A DNA stretch of 64,000 nt. Origin: Nitrospirota bacterium (GTDB lineage Bacteria; Nitrospirota; Thermodesulfovibrionia; Thermodesulfovibrionales; UBA6898). Below are positions 49,075 through 58,629 of this stretch, one piece after another. The DNA lies in NCBI GenBank assembly GCA_016214855.1, contig JACRMT010000013.1:124001-188000 (forward strand), read 5' to 3'. How positions within the stretch are numbered: position 1 is the stretch's first letter; each line of letters starts with the position of its first letter. Both the position numbers and the translations under genes were made by a program. The notes under the pieces were generated by a model. That model made no database searches and had not been told where the DNA came from. It worked only from the letters and a program-made list of their open reading frames with translations.

Positions 49075-49124
49075 GCTTTCTTTTCCTGGAAATTCCGGAA
49101 AATGATCCCCTGGCATTAGGTATT

Positions 49125-50657
49125 TTATGGTTTAGAATTCCCCGTCGGTCGCTTTTTCATTTTTCCCACCCCTGGTTTTTCCGACTTGAGCCCGGCAGGA
49201 TGATCCTTCAATGCCTGTTTTTCGGCCTCGCTCTTATACCAATCCAAAGGTCTGTCAGTCTGATCCTTGAATGCGTTCAGCGATTCGTCCCTCAGTTCGG
49301 CAGCCTCAGCATCTGCCTGCCCAACCAGAATTTCATCAACAACCTGGGGGCAGGAGGCTACAGAACCAGGTCTCGCCTCTATCTCTTCGCGCACGCTCGG
49401 CATCACCTTCGGGTCCTTAGCCATAGCCATCTTCAGTTCGATCGAAAAGTTCACATATCGCTCGAGCATCCTGAATACTGCCGAGTCGCCCATCGGACTT
49501 CCTGCATTCTCATCAGGCAGGGGTGAAACCTTGCCATTCTCGATCTTGGCTCGCCCCACCATTTCACAGCCTGTTCCATTGTCAGTCGTGTATCCGAGAT
49601 TATCAGTGATCACCGCAAGAACAGTCGGAATATTGGCCAGATCCCAATGCGCAAGAAGCCCAATCTCTCCATCGGGCAGAGGTTTAAGGTCGTCAATGCT
49701 CATGGCCAGGACTCGTGACCACGGCGGCACCGGCCTTGTACGCTGGCGCTTCGGCAGTCCTTTCACATGGCGGCGGAGAGAATCATCGAACAGATTTGTA
49801 GCAGTCTCTGCTTCACCCAGCACGTTCACACAGTGCGTCCCCGGAATGCCGAATATTTCCTGAACCATTGCATAGTAGTCGTCACGGGTAAAAACTCCAA
49901 ACCTGTTCCTATAGCCCCCGCCGTCACAGATGCGACTTCCGGGCGGAAGACAAAACTTCATTTTCTTTCTGCGGCACGCCTGGAAGAAATAGATATACGC
50001 CGAGGTCGCGCCTATCAGCGCGATAGGTACACCAGAAGCTTCTGATTCGCGCAGGGCCTTCAACAGGGCGTTTATATGTATGCCGGATTTGCCGAGAAGG
50101 AACTGGCTGTCCTCTGTGCCAAAGGCGCGGCGCGTCTGGTCCATGCCGATAGCCATGCCCATGGAAGGCGCCATTTCAGGGCTCGGCGCCAGGATAAGAA
50201 TGCGGCAGCGTCGCTCTTTCTCGAAGTCCGGGAAGAGGTAGGACTGGGTCATCATTCTGTTCGCCCCAAAGACAAGGCGTTTGCCGTCTTCGTCGCGGAA
50301 GATACGTCCCCTCTGTGTAAGGCTGGTCGTTCCACCAGTAAGACAGGCCATAACCGACTGCTCAAGCGGGAAGGAAGCGACCAAGTGGGTCTTAAATACA
50401 TCATTGTAAACCATCGGAACGTCTTGCCAACGGTCAATGTCACCGGGCCTCACATTCTTGGCCTCACAAAACTCATGAAAAATAGGGTTTGCAGCGTATT
50501 GAAGTGCAAACATCCTGAGGCAGTAGTCATTGAATACGGAGTCAGAGATCTCAGCATCCACACCAGCCTCAATGAACTTGATCACATCCTCGGTGAGACG
50601 ATGGCGCTCTGCCTCAGCCTCAGAGGGGTTCAGCGGAGTAAATGGCTTCTTGGACAT
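49125..50657 (-). CDS. LuxE-like acyl-protein synthetase / acyl-adenylating ligase family protein
   Basis: 510 residues. The N-terminal half has NPIFHEFCEAKNVRPGDIDR, WQDVPMVYNDVFKTH and an adenylate-type loop CLTGGTTSLTQRGR near 106, resembling LuxE and phenylacetate-CoA-ligase-like enzymes that activate a carboxylate with ATP. The later part contains GLLAHWDLANIPTVLAVITD and a DNLGYTTDNGTGCEMVGRAK block. Longer than LuxE (about 370) by a C-terminal extension with Pro/Lys-rich tail. No acyl reductase (LuxC) or luciferase genes are nearby, so it is probably a ligase for a lipid or natural product. AAGGAGG ribosome site. Confidence 0.7.
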   Translation of the reverse strand: MSKKPFTPLNPSEAEAERHRLTEDVIKFIEAGVDAEISDSVFNDYCLRMFALQYAANPIFHEFCEAKNVRPGDIDRWQDVPMVYNDVFKTHLVASFPLEQSVMACLTGGTTSLTQRGRIFRDEDGKRLVFGANRMMTQSYLFPDFEKERRCRILILAPSPEMAPSMGMAIGMDQTRRAFGTEDSQFLLGKSGIHINALLKALRESEASGVPIALIGATSAYIYFFQACRRKKMKFCLPPGSRICDGGGYRNRFGVFTRDDYYAMVQEIFGIPGTHCVNVLGEAETATNLFDDSLRRHVKGLPKRQRTRPVPPWSRVLAMSIDDLKPLPDGEIGLLAHWDLANIPTVLAVITDNLGYTTDNGTGCEMVGRAKIENGKVSPLPDENAGSPMGDSAVFRMLERYVNFSIELKMAMAKDPKVMPSVREEIEARPGSVASCPQVVDEILVGQADAEAAELRDESLNAFKDQTDRPLDWYKSEAEKQALKDHPAGLKSEKPGVGKMKKRPTGNSKP

Positions 50658-50678
50658 AGAGAAACCTCCTTAATTGGC

Positions 50679-50699
50679 TATCAGTTTTCAGCTCTCAGC
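50679..50699. repeat. Three-copy heptamer array (TNTCAGC orientation)
   Basis: TATCAGT, TTTCAGC, TCTCAGC in tandem, the same family as in the ATP synthase operon but in reverse orientation. Located just upstream of the LuxE-like gene. Confidence 0.7.
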
Positions 50700-50852
50700 T
50701 TGCAATGCATCTCTCAGAAGCATACGAAACCGAAAAAATATTAAGCAATATGCATGCCCCAAGCCAGGAAATCGAACACCAAAATATTTATTGTGATTTC
50801 AGCTCATTACATTCAAAGACCTAAATAATATCCGATTTTGCAAACGCTTCTT

Positions 50853-50890
50853 TGCACACTATTAGGGCACAACTGCCTAAATAGTGTGCA
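50853..50890. promoter_or_regulatory. Long inverted repeat, possible operator or RNA hairpin
   Basis: 17-base arms, TGCACACTATTAGGGCA and TGCCTAAATAGTGTGCA, pair at 15 of 17 positions around a CAAC loop. The near-perfect symmetry and GTGCAC-type ends suit a regulator binding site or a structured RNA. Confidence 0.5.
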
Positions 50891-50929
50891 CTTCCACACA
50901 GTTATTTTGTCTGTACTGTTCGAGCATAG

Positions 50930-50956
50930 GGTAATCATCAACTCAGGATGATTACC
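50930..50956. promoter_or_regulatory. Perfect inverted repeat, possible operator
   Basis: GGTAATCATC-AACTCAG-GATGATTACC, 10-bp perfect arms with a 7-base centre, typical of a dimeric regulator site. Lies about 110 bases upstream of the GT2 start. Confidence 0.5.
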
Positions 50957-51062
50957 TTGGCATGTCACGCTCTCCTTTTGTTAGTATAACTGCATATCAG
51001 AATAATTGACACAGCCCGTACAGCGTATAAGAAAAAAACAGCCAGCATTACAGAAGGTGCAT

Positions 51063-51845
51063 ATGATTCTCGGAAAGAAACTGATCATAATAATGCCTGC
51101 ATATAATGCGGCCCTGACGCTCAGAAAGACTTATGAGGAACTGCCGCATGAGTATGTGGATGAAGTAATTCTCGTTGACGATGCATCGAAAGACGCGACG
51201 CTCAAACTTGCAGGAGAACTGGGCATCAAGACCATCATCCATCCGGAAAACAGGGGATATGGGGGAAACCAGAAAACCTGCTACCGTGAGGCGCTCAGGC
51301 ATGGGGCTGACATTGTCGTTATGGTCCATGCAGATTATCAGTATTCGCCGAGACTCGTGGCTGCAATGGCCAGCATGATCGCCTCAGGGCATTACGACAT
51401 TGTCCTCGGATCGAGAATATTAGGCGGCATGGCCCTCAAAGGCGGTATGCCTCTCTATAAATACATTGCAAACAGGCTGCTTACACTGCTTGAAAACGTG
51501 GCGCTTGGCATCAAACTGTCAGAGTATCATACGGGTTTCAGGGCCTTCACCCGGGAGGTTCTGGAGACTCTACCGCTGGAGGAGAACTCTGATGATTTTG
51601 TCTTTGACAATGAGATCCTGGTACAATCTGCTTACTTCAGGTTCAGGATCGGCGAACTGAGCTGCCCGGCACGATACTTTAAGGAAGCATCTTCCATTAA
51701 TTTCAGAAGGAGCGTAACCTACGGATTCGGTGTGCTTGTCACCATAATAAAATACCTGCTCGCCGGGTGGGGGATAAAGGACTTCGCTTTTCTCAGCAGA
51801 AAAGGCAGCAGACTACAAATTAATAACAAAAAAGATTTACTTTAA
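51063..51845 (+). CDS. GT2-family glycosyltransferase (dolichyl/undecaprenyl-phosphate sugar synthase type)
   Basis: 260 residues from ATG 51063 (GAAGGTG upstream). GT-A donor site [20 protein letters not shown] and ILVDDASKD near 38, DxD-like [10 protein letters not shown] near 92, and [19 protein letters not shown] near 158. The C-terminal [20 protein letters not shown] segment is a possible membrane-associating helix. It is the only rightward gene of the 51-64 kb locus; the last 9 bases overlap the convergent TPR/GT-C gene. Confidence 0.88.
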   Translation: MILGKKLIIIMPAYNAALTLRKTYEELPHEYVDEVILVDDASKDATLKLAGELGIKTIIHPENRGYGGNQKTCYREALRHGADIVVMVHADYQYSPRLVAAMASMIASGHYDIVLGSRILGGMALKGGMPLYKYIANRLLTLLENVALGIKLSEYHTGFRAFTREVLETLPLEENSDDFVFDNEILVQSAYFRFRIGELSCPARYFKEASSINFRRSVTYGFGVLVTIIKYLLAGWGIKDFAFLSRKGSRLQINNKKDLL

Positions 51846-53516
51846 AAGTTCTCGTATCCTCGCTTCGGCGTAAGGACGCGCATCGGATAGTTCATGGCCG
51901 GGCAAAGCAAGGAAGCGTCTGAAATCATCAATCGCTTCCTTCGATCTTCCTATGTTTTCGAATGTTATCCCACGGTTTAACAGCGCTTCTTTATCCGTGG
52001 GGTAAACACCCAACGCCAAAGTATAATAGCGTAGCGCTCCTTCAGAATCTCCCCTTATCAATCGAATATTCCCGAGTTTTGTATAAACTCCCGGAATAAC
52101 TGTTTTCAGGGTCAACGCCTTCTCAAATTCTTTCTCGGCCACTGCAAGCTCGCGTTCGTTATTTCTATTTCTATCAAGATAGGCCTCTCCAAGGCCGGCA
52201 TGAGCAAAAGGATTGTCCGGATACTGTTCAACAGTTCTGGCAAAAAGGGTTATATCATCTTTCCAGTCCAGATTCCTCTTCATCGTCATTACTGCCAGCG
52301 CCATAAATACCAACATTGCTGCAACCACACCTATCTTTCTGGCAATCTTGCCGGAAGGGAAAAATCTGACTGTTTGATCAGCAACAACAATCCATAGCCC
52401 TATGGCAGGGAGATACAGATAGCGGTCTGCAAGCGGGGCGCTTGGAAACCACATAATTCCGCTAACCGGCAGCCAAAACACCAGAGCCCAAAACACCCCA
52501 AATAAAGTAACCGGACCCCGTCCACGCGTGAACAGCCAAACAAGAACAGCAACAATACAGACCCAGACAGAAATTAAGGGAGCAGTCAATGCAAGATGAT
52601 CAGAGGGCATAACATATATAGGACTAAGTGAGGTAGGAGAGATTAACGAAATGAAATACTGGGGGATGATATATAGATTATCCTGAAGACGTGTCCACAG
52701 GTCAGGAATTTTGTACAGGCCATGCATTGATCCAGACCCAAAGCCCGGGATTATACTGGTCTGAATGCCAATCTTCGAGAGCGTCATCCATCGCATGAGA
52801 ATATAAATTCCCGTAGCAACCGCATAAGGGAACAGCCTCAGCGCTGCCCTGACTCCCGCTCCGGTTGCCCCCTCACGCATATGAGCCGCCTCCAGAGCAA
52901 TGATAAAGGGTAATATCGCTGCGGCAACCTCTTTCGAAAAGATGCCGGCCATAAAAAAAAATGCCCCGGCAATCGCTCTGGAGATATTTCCCTTCATTAC
53001 ACTTCGGTAATGGAGCAAATAAGCCACAAGAATAAAGAAACTACTTAACAAAGAGTTCCGGGTCGAAAGAAAATTTACTGCCTCCGTGTTTACCGGGTGC
53101 AGCGCAAAAAGAAGTCCGGCCGCAAGCGCAACGTATTTGTGGCTGCTACAGGTCAGGGCAAGACGATAAACCAGAAAGGCATTGCCGGCATGAAGCAGGA
53201 TATTCAAAAGATGCATGAGAGAGACTGTAAGACCGTGAAGACGCTCTTCCAACAGGAATGTAACAATAGTTAATGGACGATAATATGGAAGCAGCTCATA
53301 GTCACGTGTGGAATCAATGCGGCCGAAAAGGGAAAGGGGATCACCCCTCAGTGCAGGATTGGTAACAATGACATTGGTATCATCCCAGACAAAGCCATTG
53401 CCAAGAGAGTTTGCATAGACCAGGAACGCGGCAAGGGCTATCAGCAGGCCTAAAAACAGATCACTTCGTCGGGCAACGATTAGTTCTAAGCGTCCTGCAA
53501 TACTTCCGTCAGTCAT
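51837..53516 (-). CDS. GT-C-type membrane protein with C-terminal TPR repeats, paralogue 1
   Basis: 559 residues. About ten membrane helices in the first 400 residues. The first luminal loop carries [20 protein letters not shown] and [20 protein letters not shown], with the acidic pair and Arg expected of PMT/ArnT-like GT-C enzymes that use lipid-linked sugars. C-terminal TPR units from about 430 ([60 protein letters not shown]), an arrangement like eukaryotic TMTC O-mannosyltransferases. Two close paralogues lie in the same locus. Confidence 0.78.
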   Translation of the reverse strand: MTDGSIAGRLELIVARRSDLFLGLLIALAAFLVYANSLGNGFVWDDTNVIVTNPALRGDPLSLFGRIDSTRDYELLPYYRPLTIVTFLLEERLHGLTVSLMHLLNILLHAGNAFLVYRLALTCSSHKYVALAAGLLFALHPVNTEAVNFLSTRNSLLSSFFILVAYLLHYRSVMKGNISRAIAGAFFFMAGIFSKEVAAAILPFIIALEAAHMREGATGAGVRAALRLFPYAVATGIYILMRWMTLSKIGIQTSIIPGFGSGSMHGLYKIPDLWTRLQDNLYIIPQYFISLISPTSLSPIYVMPSDHLALTAPLISVWVCIVAVLVWLFTRGRGPVTLFGVFWALVFWLPVSGIMWFPSAPLADRYLYLPAIGLWIVVADQTVRFFPSGKIARKIGVVAAMLVFMALAVMTMKRNLDWKDDITLFARTVEQYPDNPFAHAGLGEAYLDRNRNNERELAVAEKEFEKALTLKTVIPGVYTKLGNIRLIRGDSEGALRYYTLALGVYPTDKEALLNRGITFENIGRSKEAIDDFRRFLALPGHELSDARPYAEARIRELLK

Positions 53517-53564
53517 GTGTAATAGTAATTATAGCTCGCACTGAATTCGGCACGCAATAAGGAC

Positions 53565-55196
53565 TTATTTCGAAAGTTCGCGCACGCGGGCTGCTGCCTG
53601 AGGGCGGGCTCCCGAGAGTTCCTCACCTGGAATAGCCAGAAAACGTTTATAGTCAGCAACTGCATCCCCATATTTTCCAAGCCTATCAAGTGCCGTAGCT
53701 CTGTTCAAATAAGCTTCAGCATCAAATGAATTCTGTTCAATTGCTTCATTATAGTGATGGATCGCACCATGGTTATTTCCCCGCAACAGCTGAATGTAGC
53801 CCATCTGTGTCCGAAGTCGGGGGAACTGGGGATCAAGAGCAAGAGCCTTTTCAAACTCCCTTTCAGCTGCGTCAAGATCACCAACCTGATCAAGGTAGGC
53901 GCATCCCAGATTGTGATGCCCCCCGGCCTGATCAGGATATTGTGCCACATAGCGCGAGAAGAGCGTAATGTCACTTTTCCATGCTTGATTTCTGGAGACT
54001 GTCAGAACCGCTAACAGCATCAGAACAATGACAGCACCAATTGCAGCATACCGCCGCATCATGCCATCATGCGACAATAGACGCACAAACTGATCAGCAA
54101 TAATAATCCAAAGACCTATTGCCGGAAGATAGAGATACCGGTCGGCCAAAGGGGCACTGGGGATAGAAACGATACCACTCACCGGCAACCAGAAAAAGAC
54201 AAGCCAAAAAAGCCCAAAGATTACGGCCTTGCTGCGCCCTCCGGCGAAAAGCCATACTATCATACTTATGATGCAAAACCACGCTGCTGCAAGCGGCAGT
54301 GCAAGGAGATGGAGATCATCAGGGATAACATACCGCGGGCTGACAGATAATGGCCAAATTATGGTCAGAATATACCGGGGAATAATGTACAGATTATTCA
54401 AAAGCCGTGGCATAAGACCAGAAAAAATATCTATCTGGATACCTGCCTGGGATAACGCGTTGTGCCGAAGAACAAAATAGACCGCAGCGCAAATAGCGTA
54501 AGGGAATAATCTTGCCACAGCCTTCAGCTTAGCGTTTGAAGCATAACTCCTGAGAGAAGCAAATTCGAGTGACACTACGAAAGGCAAAATCGCCAGAGAA
54601 GTCTCTTTGGAAAAAAGCGCCGCAAAAAAAAAGCCGGCCCCGGCAAAAGCTATGGAAGTTTTTTTATGGAGAATACTCCAGCTGTGCGAGAGATAAGTCA
54701 TCAAAATGAAAAAACACGAAAGTAATGTGTTACGGCCACCCGCGAGAAAATTTACAGCTTCCGTGCCAAGAGGGTGAATGGCAAAGAGAAGCCCAGCCAG
54801 GAGTGCGGCATAGTTATCATAAATAATAGATCGGGCAAGTTTATAGACCAAAAAGGCATTGGCAGCATGCAAGAGGACATTGATAAGGTGCATATATAAT
54901 ACAGTCAGGCCATGCAGCCGCTCCTCCACCAAAAAGGTAAAGAGAGTTAGAGGACGATAGTATGGGTTCATTTCAATATCGCGGGCAACATCGATTTTGC
55001 TGAATAGAGGAAGAATCTCTTGTCTTAATACCTGGTTCTTGGCGATAACATTAGCATCATCCCATACAAAGCCGTTTTCCAGAGAATTGGCATAAACCAT
55101 CAGTGCCATAATAACAACCAGAAAGCTGGAAAACTTATCTCGGCTCCTGCCTTTGGCCTTGTCAAAAGTCTTATGCAGAGAATTCGATGCGTCCAT
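53565..55196 (-). CDS. GT-C-type membrane protein with C-terminal TPR repeats, paralogue 2
   Basis: 543 residues, the same architecture as the neighbour at 51837: WDDANVIAKNQVLRQEILPL and YYRPLTLFTFLVEERLHGL near 50-80, FAIHPLGTEAVNFLAGGRNT near 140, [19 protein letters not shown] near 340, and TPR units from about 420. It ends in a motif AAARVRELSK parallel to the other copies. It lies immediately downstream of the DUF5989-SxtJ-carbamoyltransferase set. Probably a sugar or phospho-group transferase acting on a periplasmic acceptor. Confidence 0.78.
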   Translation of the reverse strand: MDASNSLHKTFDKAKGRSRDKFSSFLVVIMALMVYANSLENGFVWDDANVIAKNQVLRQEILPLFSKIDVARDIEMNPYYRPLTLFTFLVEERLHGLTVLYMHLINVLLHAANAFLVYKLARSIIYDNYAALLAGLLFAIHPLGTEAVNFLAGGRNTLLSCFFILMTYLSHSWSILHKKTSIAFAGAGFFFAALFSKETSLAILPFVVSLEFASLRSYASNAKLKAVARLFPYAICAAVYFVLRHNALSQAGIQIDIFSGLMPRLLNNLYIIPRYILTIIWPLSVSPRYVIPDDLHLLALPLAAAWFCIISMIVWLFAGGRSKAVIFGLFWLVFFWLPVSGIVSIPSAPLADRYLYLPAIGLWIIIADQFVRLLSHDGMMRRYAAIGAVIVLMLLAVLTVSRNQAWKSDITLFSRYVAQYPDQAGGHHNLGCAYLDQVGDLDAAEREFEKALALDPQFPRLRTQMGYIQLLRGNNHGAIHHYNEAIEQNSFDAEAYLNRATALDRLGKYGDAVADYKRFLAIPGEELSGARPQAAARVRELSK

Positions 55197-55217
55197 TAGG
55201 TATCATCCGAAAGTCTT

Positions 55218-55370
55218 TTAAAACAGCGTGTAAACAAACGGAGCGATAGCTGTTCCCTGAATCAAAACAATCAGCATGCCCAATAATATGAATACAAAAA
55301 TTATTGGCAAGAGCCAGAATTTCTTTCGCTCCTTCATAAATCCCCACATGTCTCTCAATAACTCCAGCAT
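55218..55370 (-). CDS. DUF5989-type single-helix membrane peptide
   Basis: 50 residues, too short for usual gene thresholds. MLELLRDMWGFMKERKKFWL, then a hydrophobic helix PIIFVFILLGMLIVLIQ and the end IAPFVYTLF. This is the signature of the DUF5989 (SxtK-like) peptides that sit beside carbamoyltransferases and SxtJ proteins. The start overlaps the SxtJ stop by one base (TGATG), giving translational coupling. Confidence 0.85.
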   Translation of the reverse strand: MLELLRDMWGFMKERKKFWLLPIIFVFILLGMLIVLIQGTAIAPFVYTLF

Positions 55371-55777
55371 CAGTATGGTCTCTCCATATTCTTTATAGAT
55401 CTACTTGCGCTTTTCTTGCGAAAACTGAGGCAATCCGGAGCGGCTTTTGTCCGCAATGGGTCATATCCAGACAAACGCATCAACATGCCCATCGGCACAA
55501 TAATAACAATAAAAACCAGACTCAACAACAGATAATTATTAAGACTCCCGGCGACCAGGGCCACTCTCATCCATCCCATATACAGCGGGCGGATACCGAC
55601 GGGATATGTCAGCGAAAAAAAAAACAGAACAGCTGCCACAATCCATGGCCATACAGGGAATGATACCCCAAATAACCAGGGAGCGATCAAGCCCAAAAAA
55701 GCAACCAGAAATGCAGCCATTAGAAGCCCGAATTTACGCAATTCGGCTGAATCCAGTTCCGGGATAATTGTTTTCAT
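55370..55777 (-). CDS. SxtJ-like membrane protein
   Basis: About 135 residues from ATG 55777. Hydrophobic helices at about 15-35 (FGLLMAAFLVAFLGLIAPWL), 38-58 (FPVWPWIVAAVLFFFSLTY) and 80-105 (NNYLLLSLVFIVIIVPMGML). MRLSGYDPLRTKAAPDCLSF at the C-terminus is the typical SxtJ ending. SxtJ is named from saxitoxin clusters, but the family is widespread beside NodU-type carbamoyltransferases in surface-glycan loci. Confidence 0.85.
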   Translation of the reverse strand: MKTIIPELDSAELRKFGLLMAAFLVAFLGLIAPWLFGVSFPVWPWIVAAVLFFFSLTYPVGIRPLYMGWMRVALVAGSLNNYLLLSLVFIVIIVPMGMLMRLSGYDPLRTKAAPDCLSFRKKSASRSIKNMERPY

Positions 55778-55779
55778 GT

Positions 55780-57624
55780 TCAATCTTGAGTAAACTCCTG
55801 CTTCCAGCCTCCCCTTTCATCCCACGAAGGCTGATGCCGTTTATCCAGCAAAATACCTTCCATAACCAGATAATCCATGTCAGTGCGCATAAAACAGCGG
55901 TATGCGTCTTCCGGACTGCATACAATAGGTTCGCCTCGAACATTGAAAGATGTGTTGACCAGCACGCCGCAGCCAGTTTCTGCCTTGAAGGCCTTCAGTA
56001 ATCCATAAAGTTTAGAATTAGTTGTCCTGTTAACTGTCTGGACCCGGGCGGTATAGTCCACATGGGTAACGGCAGGGATCGCAGACCTGGGCACATTGAG
56101 TTTGTCAAGACCAAATAGACCTTCCTGTGTAGCCGTCATGGGTATGCGAAGCGCCGGCTTCACTGTATCTGTCAGTAACATATAGGGGCTGATAACTCCC
56201 CTCTCAAAATAGTCCAAAACATCTTCTTCAATCACAGAGGGCGCAAAAGGGCGGAAGGACTCCCGATATTTGATCTTCAAATTCATCATTGATTGCATCT
56301 TCACACTGCGGGCGTCGCCCAGGATGGAGCGGTTTCCTAATGCGCGCGGGCCGAATTCCATGCGGCCCTGGAACCAGCCGATTACCTTTTCCTGCGCCAG
56401 TAACTTCGCTACCTCCTCATAGAGCCCATCCTCCGTCATTTCCCTGTAAAGGGCCTGCATAGAATCAAGATAGCCTCTTATCTCCGCAGCAGAATACAAC
56501 GGCCCCAAATATGAACCCTGCATCTCGTCGTAACCACTCGCCTGGCGGGGCTGCTGCAGATACTGATGCCAGACAGCGAGGGCCGCACCCACAGCGCTAC
56601 CGGCATCACCGGCTGCCGGCTGAATCCAGATGTCTCTGAAAGGCCCTTCCCGCAGCAGTCGACCATTGGCCACGCAGTTCAGCGCCACGCCGCCAGCAAG
56701 GCAGAGTGCCTCTGTACCAAAATCTTTATAAACAGCTCGGGCAAGCCTCAGCACGATCTCTTCGGTAACTTCCTGGATGGAACGGGCCATATCCATCTCC
56801 CGCCGGGTCAAAGGCGATTCAGGCTTTCTTGGCGGGCCTCCGAACAGTGCTTCAAAATGCCTGTTCGTCATGGTTAGGCCAACGGGGAAATTAAAATATT
56901 TCAAGTTCAGCCGGAACGTTCCGTCTTCCTTTATGTCAATCAGATTGTCCAGAATAGTCTGAACGTAGCGCGGTTCTCCATAAGGGGCCAGTCCCATAAG
57001 CTTGTATTCCCCGGAATTCACCCGGAAGCCGCAAAAATAGGTAAATGCTGAATAGAGCAGGCCAAGAGAATGGGGAAAATCGACTTGCCACTGAGCGGTA
57101 AGCGCATTCCCGTCCCCCAACCAGGCTGAGGTCGTGGCCCACTCGCCAACTCCATCCATGCACAGAACAGCAGCCTTCTGAAAAGGGCTAGGAAAAAAGG
57201 CAGAGGCGGCATGAGACTGATGATGCTCAGAAAACAGAAGGGGTGGGGTCAGGGATTCAGCGATACCACCCACGGCAGAAAGCTCTTTTCTGAGGAGCCG
57301 TTTCAGATAAAGCTTTTCTTTGAGCCAAACAGGCATAGCCATGATAAAAGAGCGCCCCCCCCGGGGGGCACAGCTCAAGTATGTTTCGATCAATCTTTCA
57401 AACTTGATGAAGGGTTTTTCGGAATATATCAAGAAATCAACTTCAGTCAGGGATATCCCGGCAGCCTGCAAGCAATAGGAAACGGCTTGACGTGGAAAGC
57501 CGGCATCGTGCTTTCTTCGGGAAAACCGCTCTTCCTGAACTGCGGCAAGAATTCTGCCGTCTTGAAGCAGTGCTGCAGCACTGTCATGATAATACGCTGA
57601 AATACCGAGGATGTACACGGGCAT
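55780..57624 (-). CDS. NodU/CmcH-family O-carbamoyltransferase
   Basis: 614 residues. N-terminal Kae1-like domain: LGISAYYHDSAAALLQDGRI, EERFSRRKHD and the metal-binding HHQSHAASAFFPSPF near 135; LCLAGGVALNCVANGRLL near 307. The C-terminal YrdC-like domain has VIGWFQGRMEFGPRALGNRS near 415 and GCGVLVNTSFNVRGEPIVCS near 575. It makes carbamoyl-adenylate from carbamoyl phosphate and ATP and transfers carbamoyl to a hydroxyl, commonly of a sugar. Its stop is 3 bases before the SxtJ start. Confidence 0.94.
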   Translation of the reverse strand: MPVYILGISAYYHDSAAALLQDGRILAAVQEERFSRRKHDAGFPRQAVSYCLQAAGISLTEVDFLIYSEKPFIKFERLIETYLSCAPRGGRSFIMAMPVWLKEKLYLKRLLRKELSAVGGIAESLTPPLLFSEHHQSHAASAFFPSPFQKAAVLCMDGVGEWATTSAWLGDGNALTAQWQVDFPHSLGLLYSAFTYFCGFRVNSGEYKLMGLAPYGEPRYVQTILDNLIDIKEDGTFRLNLKYFNFPVGLTMTNRHFEALFGGPPRKPESPLTRREMDMARSIQEVTEEIVLRLARAVYKDFGTEALCLAGGVALNCVANGRLLREGPFRDIWIQPAAGDAGSAVGAALAVWHQYLQQPRQASGYDEMQGSYLGPLYSAAEIRGYLDSMQALYREMTEDGLYEEVAKLLAQEKVIGWFQGRMEFGPRALGNRSILGDARSVKMQSMMNLKIKYRESFRPFAPSVIEEDVLDYFERGVISPYMLLTDTVKPALRIPMTATQEGLFGLDKLNVPRSAIPAVTHVDYTARVQTVNRTTNSKLYGLLKAFKAETGCGVLVNTSFNVRGEPIVCSPEDAYRCFMRTDMDYLVMEGILLDKRHQPSWDERGGWKQEFTQD

Positions 57625-57627
57625 CAG

Positions 57628-58617
57628 CTAATCTGTCCCTGCTGGGGGCAGGAATCCCTCTTTTTTTAGAAAACCATATATGGCATCACTCACTGCGGTA
57701 TGCCCTGCAGGCGTCCAATGCAGGCCATTAGCAGGATATCTCTCAGCGCCATCAAGTTGCATATAAGGAATTCCGGCCCTCCGCATGACACCTTCGAGCT
57801 CTTCATGAGGTTGTATCAGGCCAACCAGCAGAAGGCTTCCCTTTTGAGCAACAAATTCATTCAGGGTACGAATGAGTGCACTGGTAGGGTTGGGCACATG
57901 AACAGGAGCAGGACTGAACGCCTTAATAAGCAGGCGCACTATGTAACTCCTCGCAAGCGTGGGATGTTGTCTGGCAAAATAAGTCAGAGACACAGGTACA
58001 GGCACTCCCCTAAGCTCCATGCCTCGTTCGTCCATCTCATAAAACGGCTTATAATATGCACCGGAACCTATACTGTTGGACGAGTTGTCAGTTTCATCAT
58101 TGTCCGAACAATAGACTAAAAATACAATCTCCGGACGGTAAAAATCAAACTGATCCATAATCAGCAGCAACTCCTGGTCAGTGCTATAACCGCTGACGCC
58201 CAAATTATAAATATTCCAGTCAGGCAGGCGAGGGCGCAGCTTTTCAGTAAAGCGCTCAGAAGCCTCCACATCATACCCCCATAGAAAGGAATCCCCAAGA
58301 AAAAGCAGGCCGCGTTTGTTGCTGTTCTTTTGGTGCTCTATGTCCCTAAAGCCACGACTGTTATGAACTATTGAAATGGGTTTGCTGCCAGTGAACGTAT
58401 AGGTGCTTTTTTCCCTTGGGAACCAGCCAAGTTTGTGGTCATAGCGATATAACACTGCCCGTTCCTCTTCTTGAATAATCAGGCGATCTTCAAAAAATAG
58501 CCTCAAAAATCCTTCACCAAGCAGAACAGCGATTACGACAGAAACGAACATAGTAAGCACAGTGAGCAGCCTTTGAGGCTGTACCTTTATTTTATCAGTC
58601 ATGAGCCACAGAGCCAT
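57628..58617 (-). CDS. Membrane-anchored SGNH/GDSL-type hydrolase
   Basis: 329 residues. N-terminal membrane anchor (LTVLTMFVSVVIAVLLGEGF), then a nucleophile block LLFLGDSFLWGYDVEASERF near 105, catalytic-type NLGVSGYSTDQE near 140 and a C-terminal Asp/His block NGLHWTPAGHTAVSDAIYGF near 298. SGNH enzymes often add or remove acyl groups on glycans. Lies 3 bases before the carbamoyltransferase gene, as in many NodU-SxtJ loci. Confidence 0.82.
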   Translation of the reverse strand: MALWLMTDKIKVQPQRLLTVLTMFVSVVIAVLLGEGFLRLFFEDRLIIQEEERAVLYRYDHKLGWFPREKSTYTFTGSKPISIVHNSRGFRDIEHQKNSNKRGLLFLGDSFLWGYDVEASERFTEKLRPRLPDWNIYNLGVSGYSTDQELLLIMDQFDFYRPEIVFLVYCSDNDETDNSSNSIGSGAYYKPFYEMDERGMELRGVPVPVSLTYFARQHPTLARSYIVRLLIKAFSPAPVHVPNPTSALIRTLNEFVAQKGSLLLVGLIQPHEELEGVMRRAGIPYMQLDGAERYPANGLHWTPAGHTAVSDAIYGFLKKEGFLPPAGTD

Positions 58618-58629
58618 GCCTATGACAGC

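Larger units (their letters stand above)
50658..51062. other. 405-base divergent intergenic region with two strong hairpins
   Basis: Between the leftward LuxE-like gene and the rightward GT2 gene. It holds a short heptamer array (50679-50699) and two inverted repeats, listed separately. A candidate GTATAAC -10 element lies near 50982, without a good -35. No convincing reading frame or tRNA was found. Confidence 0.6.
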
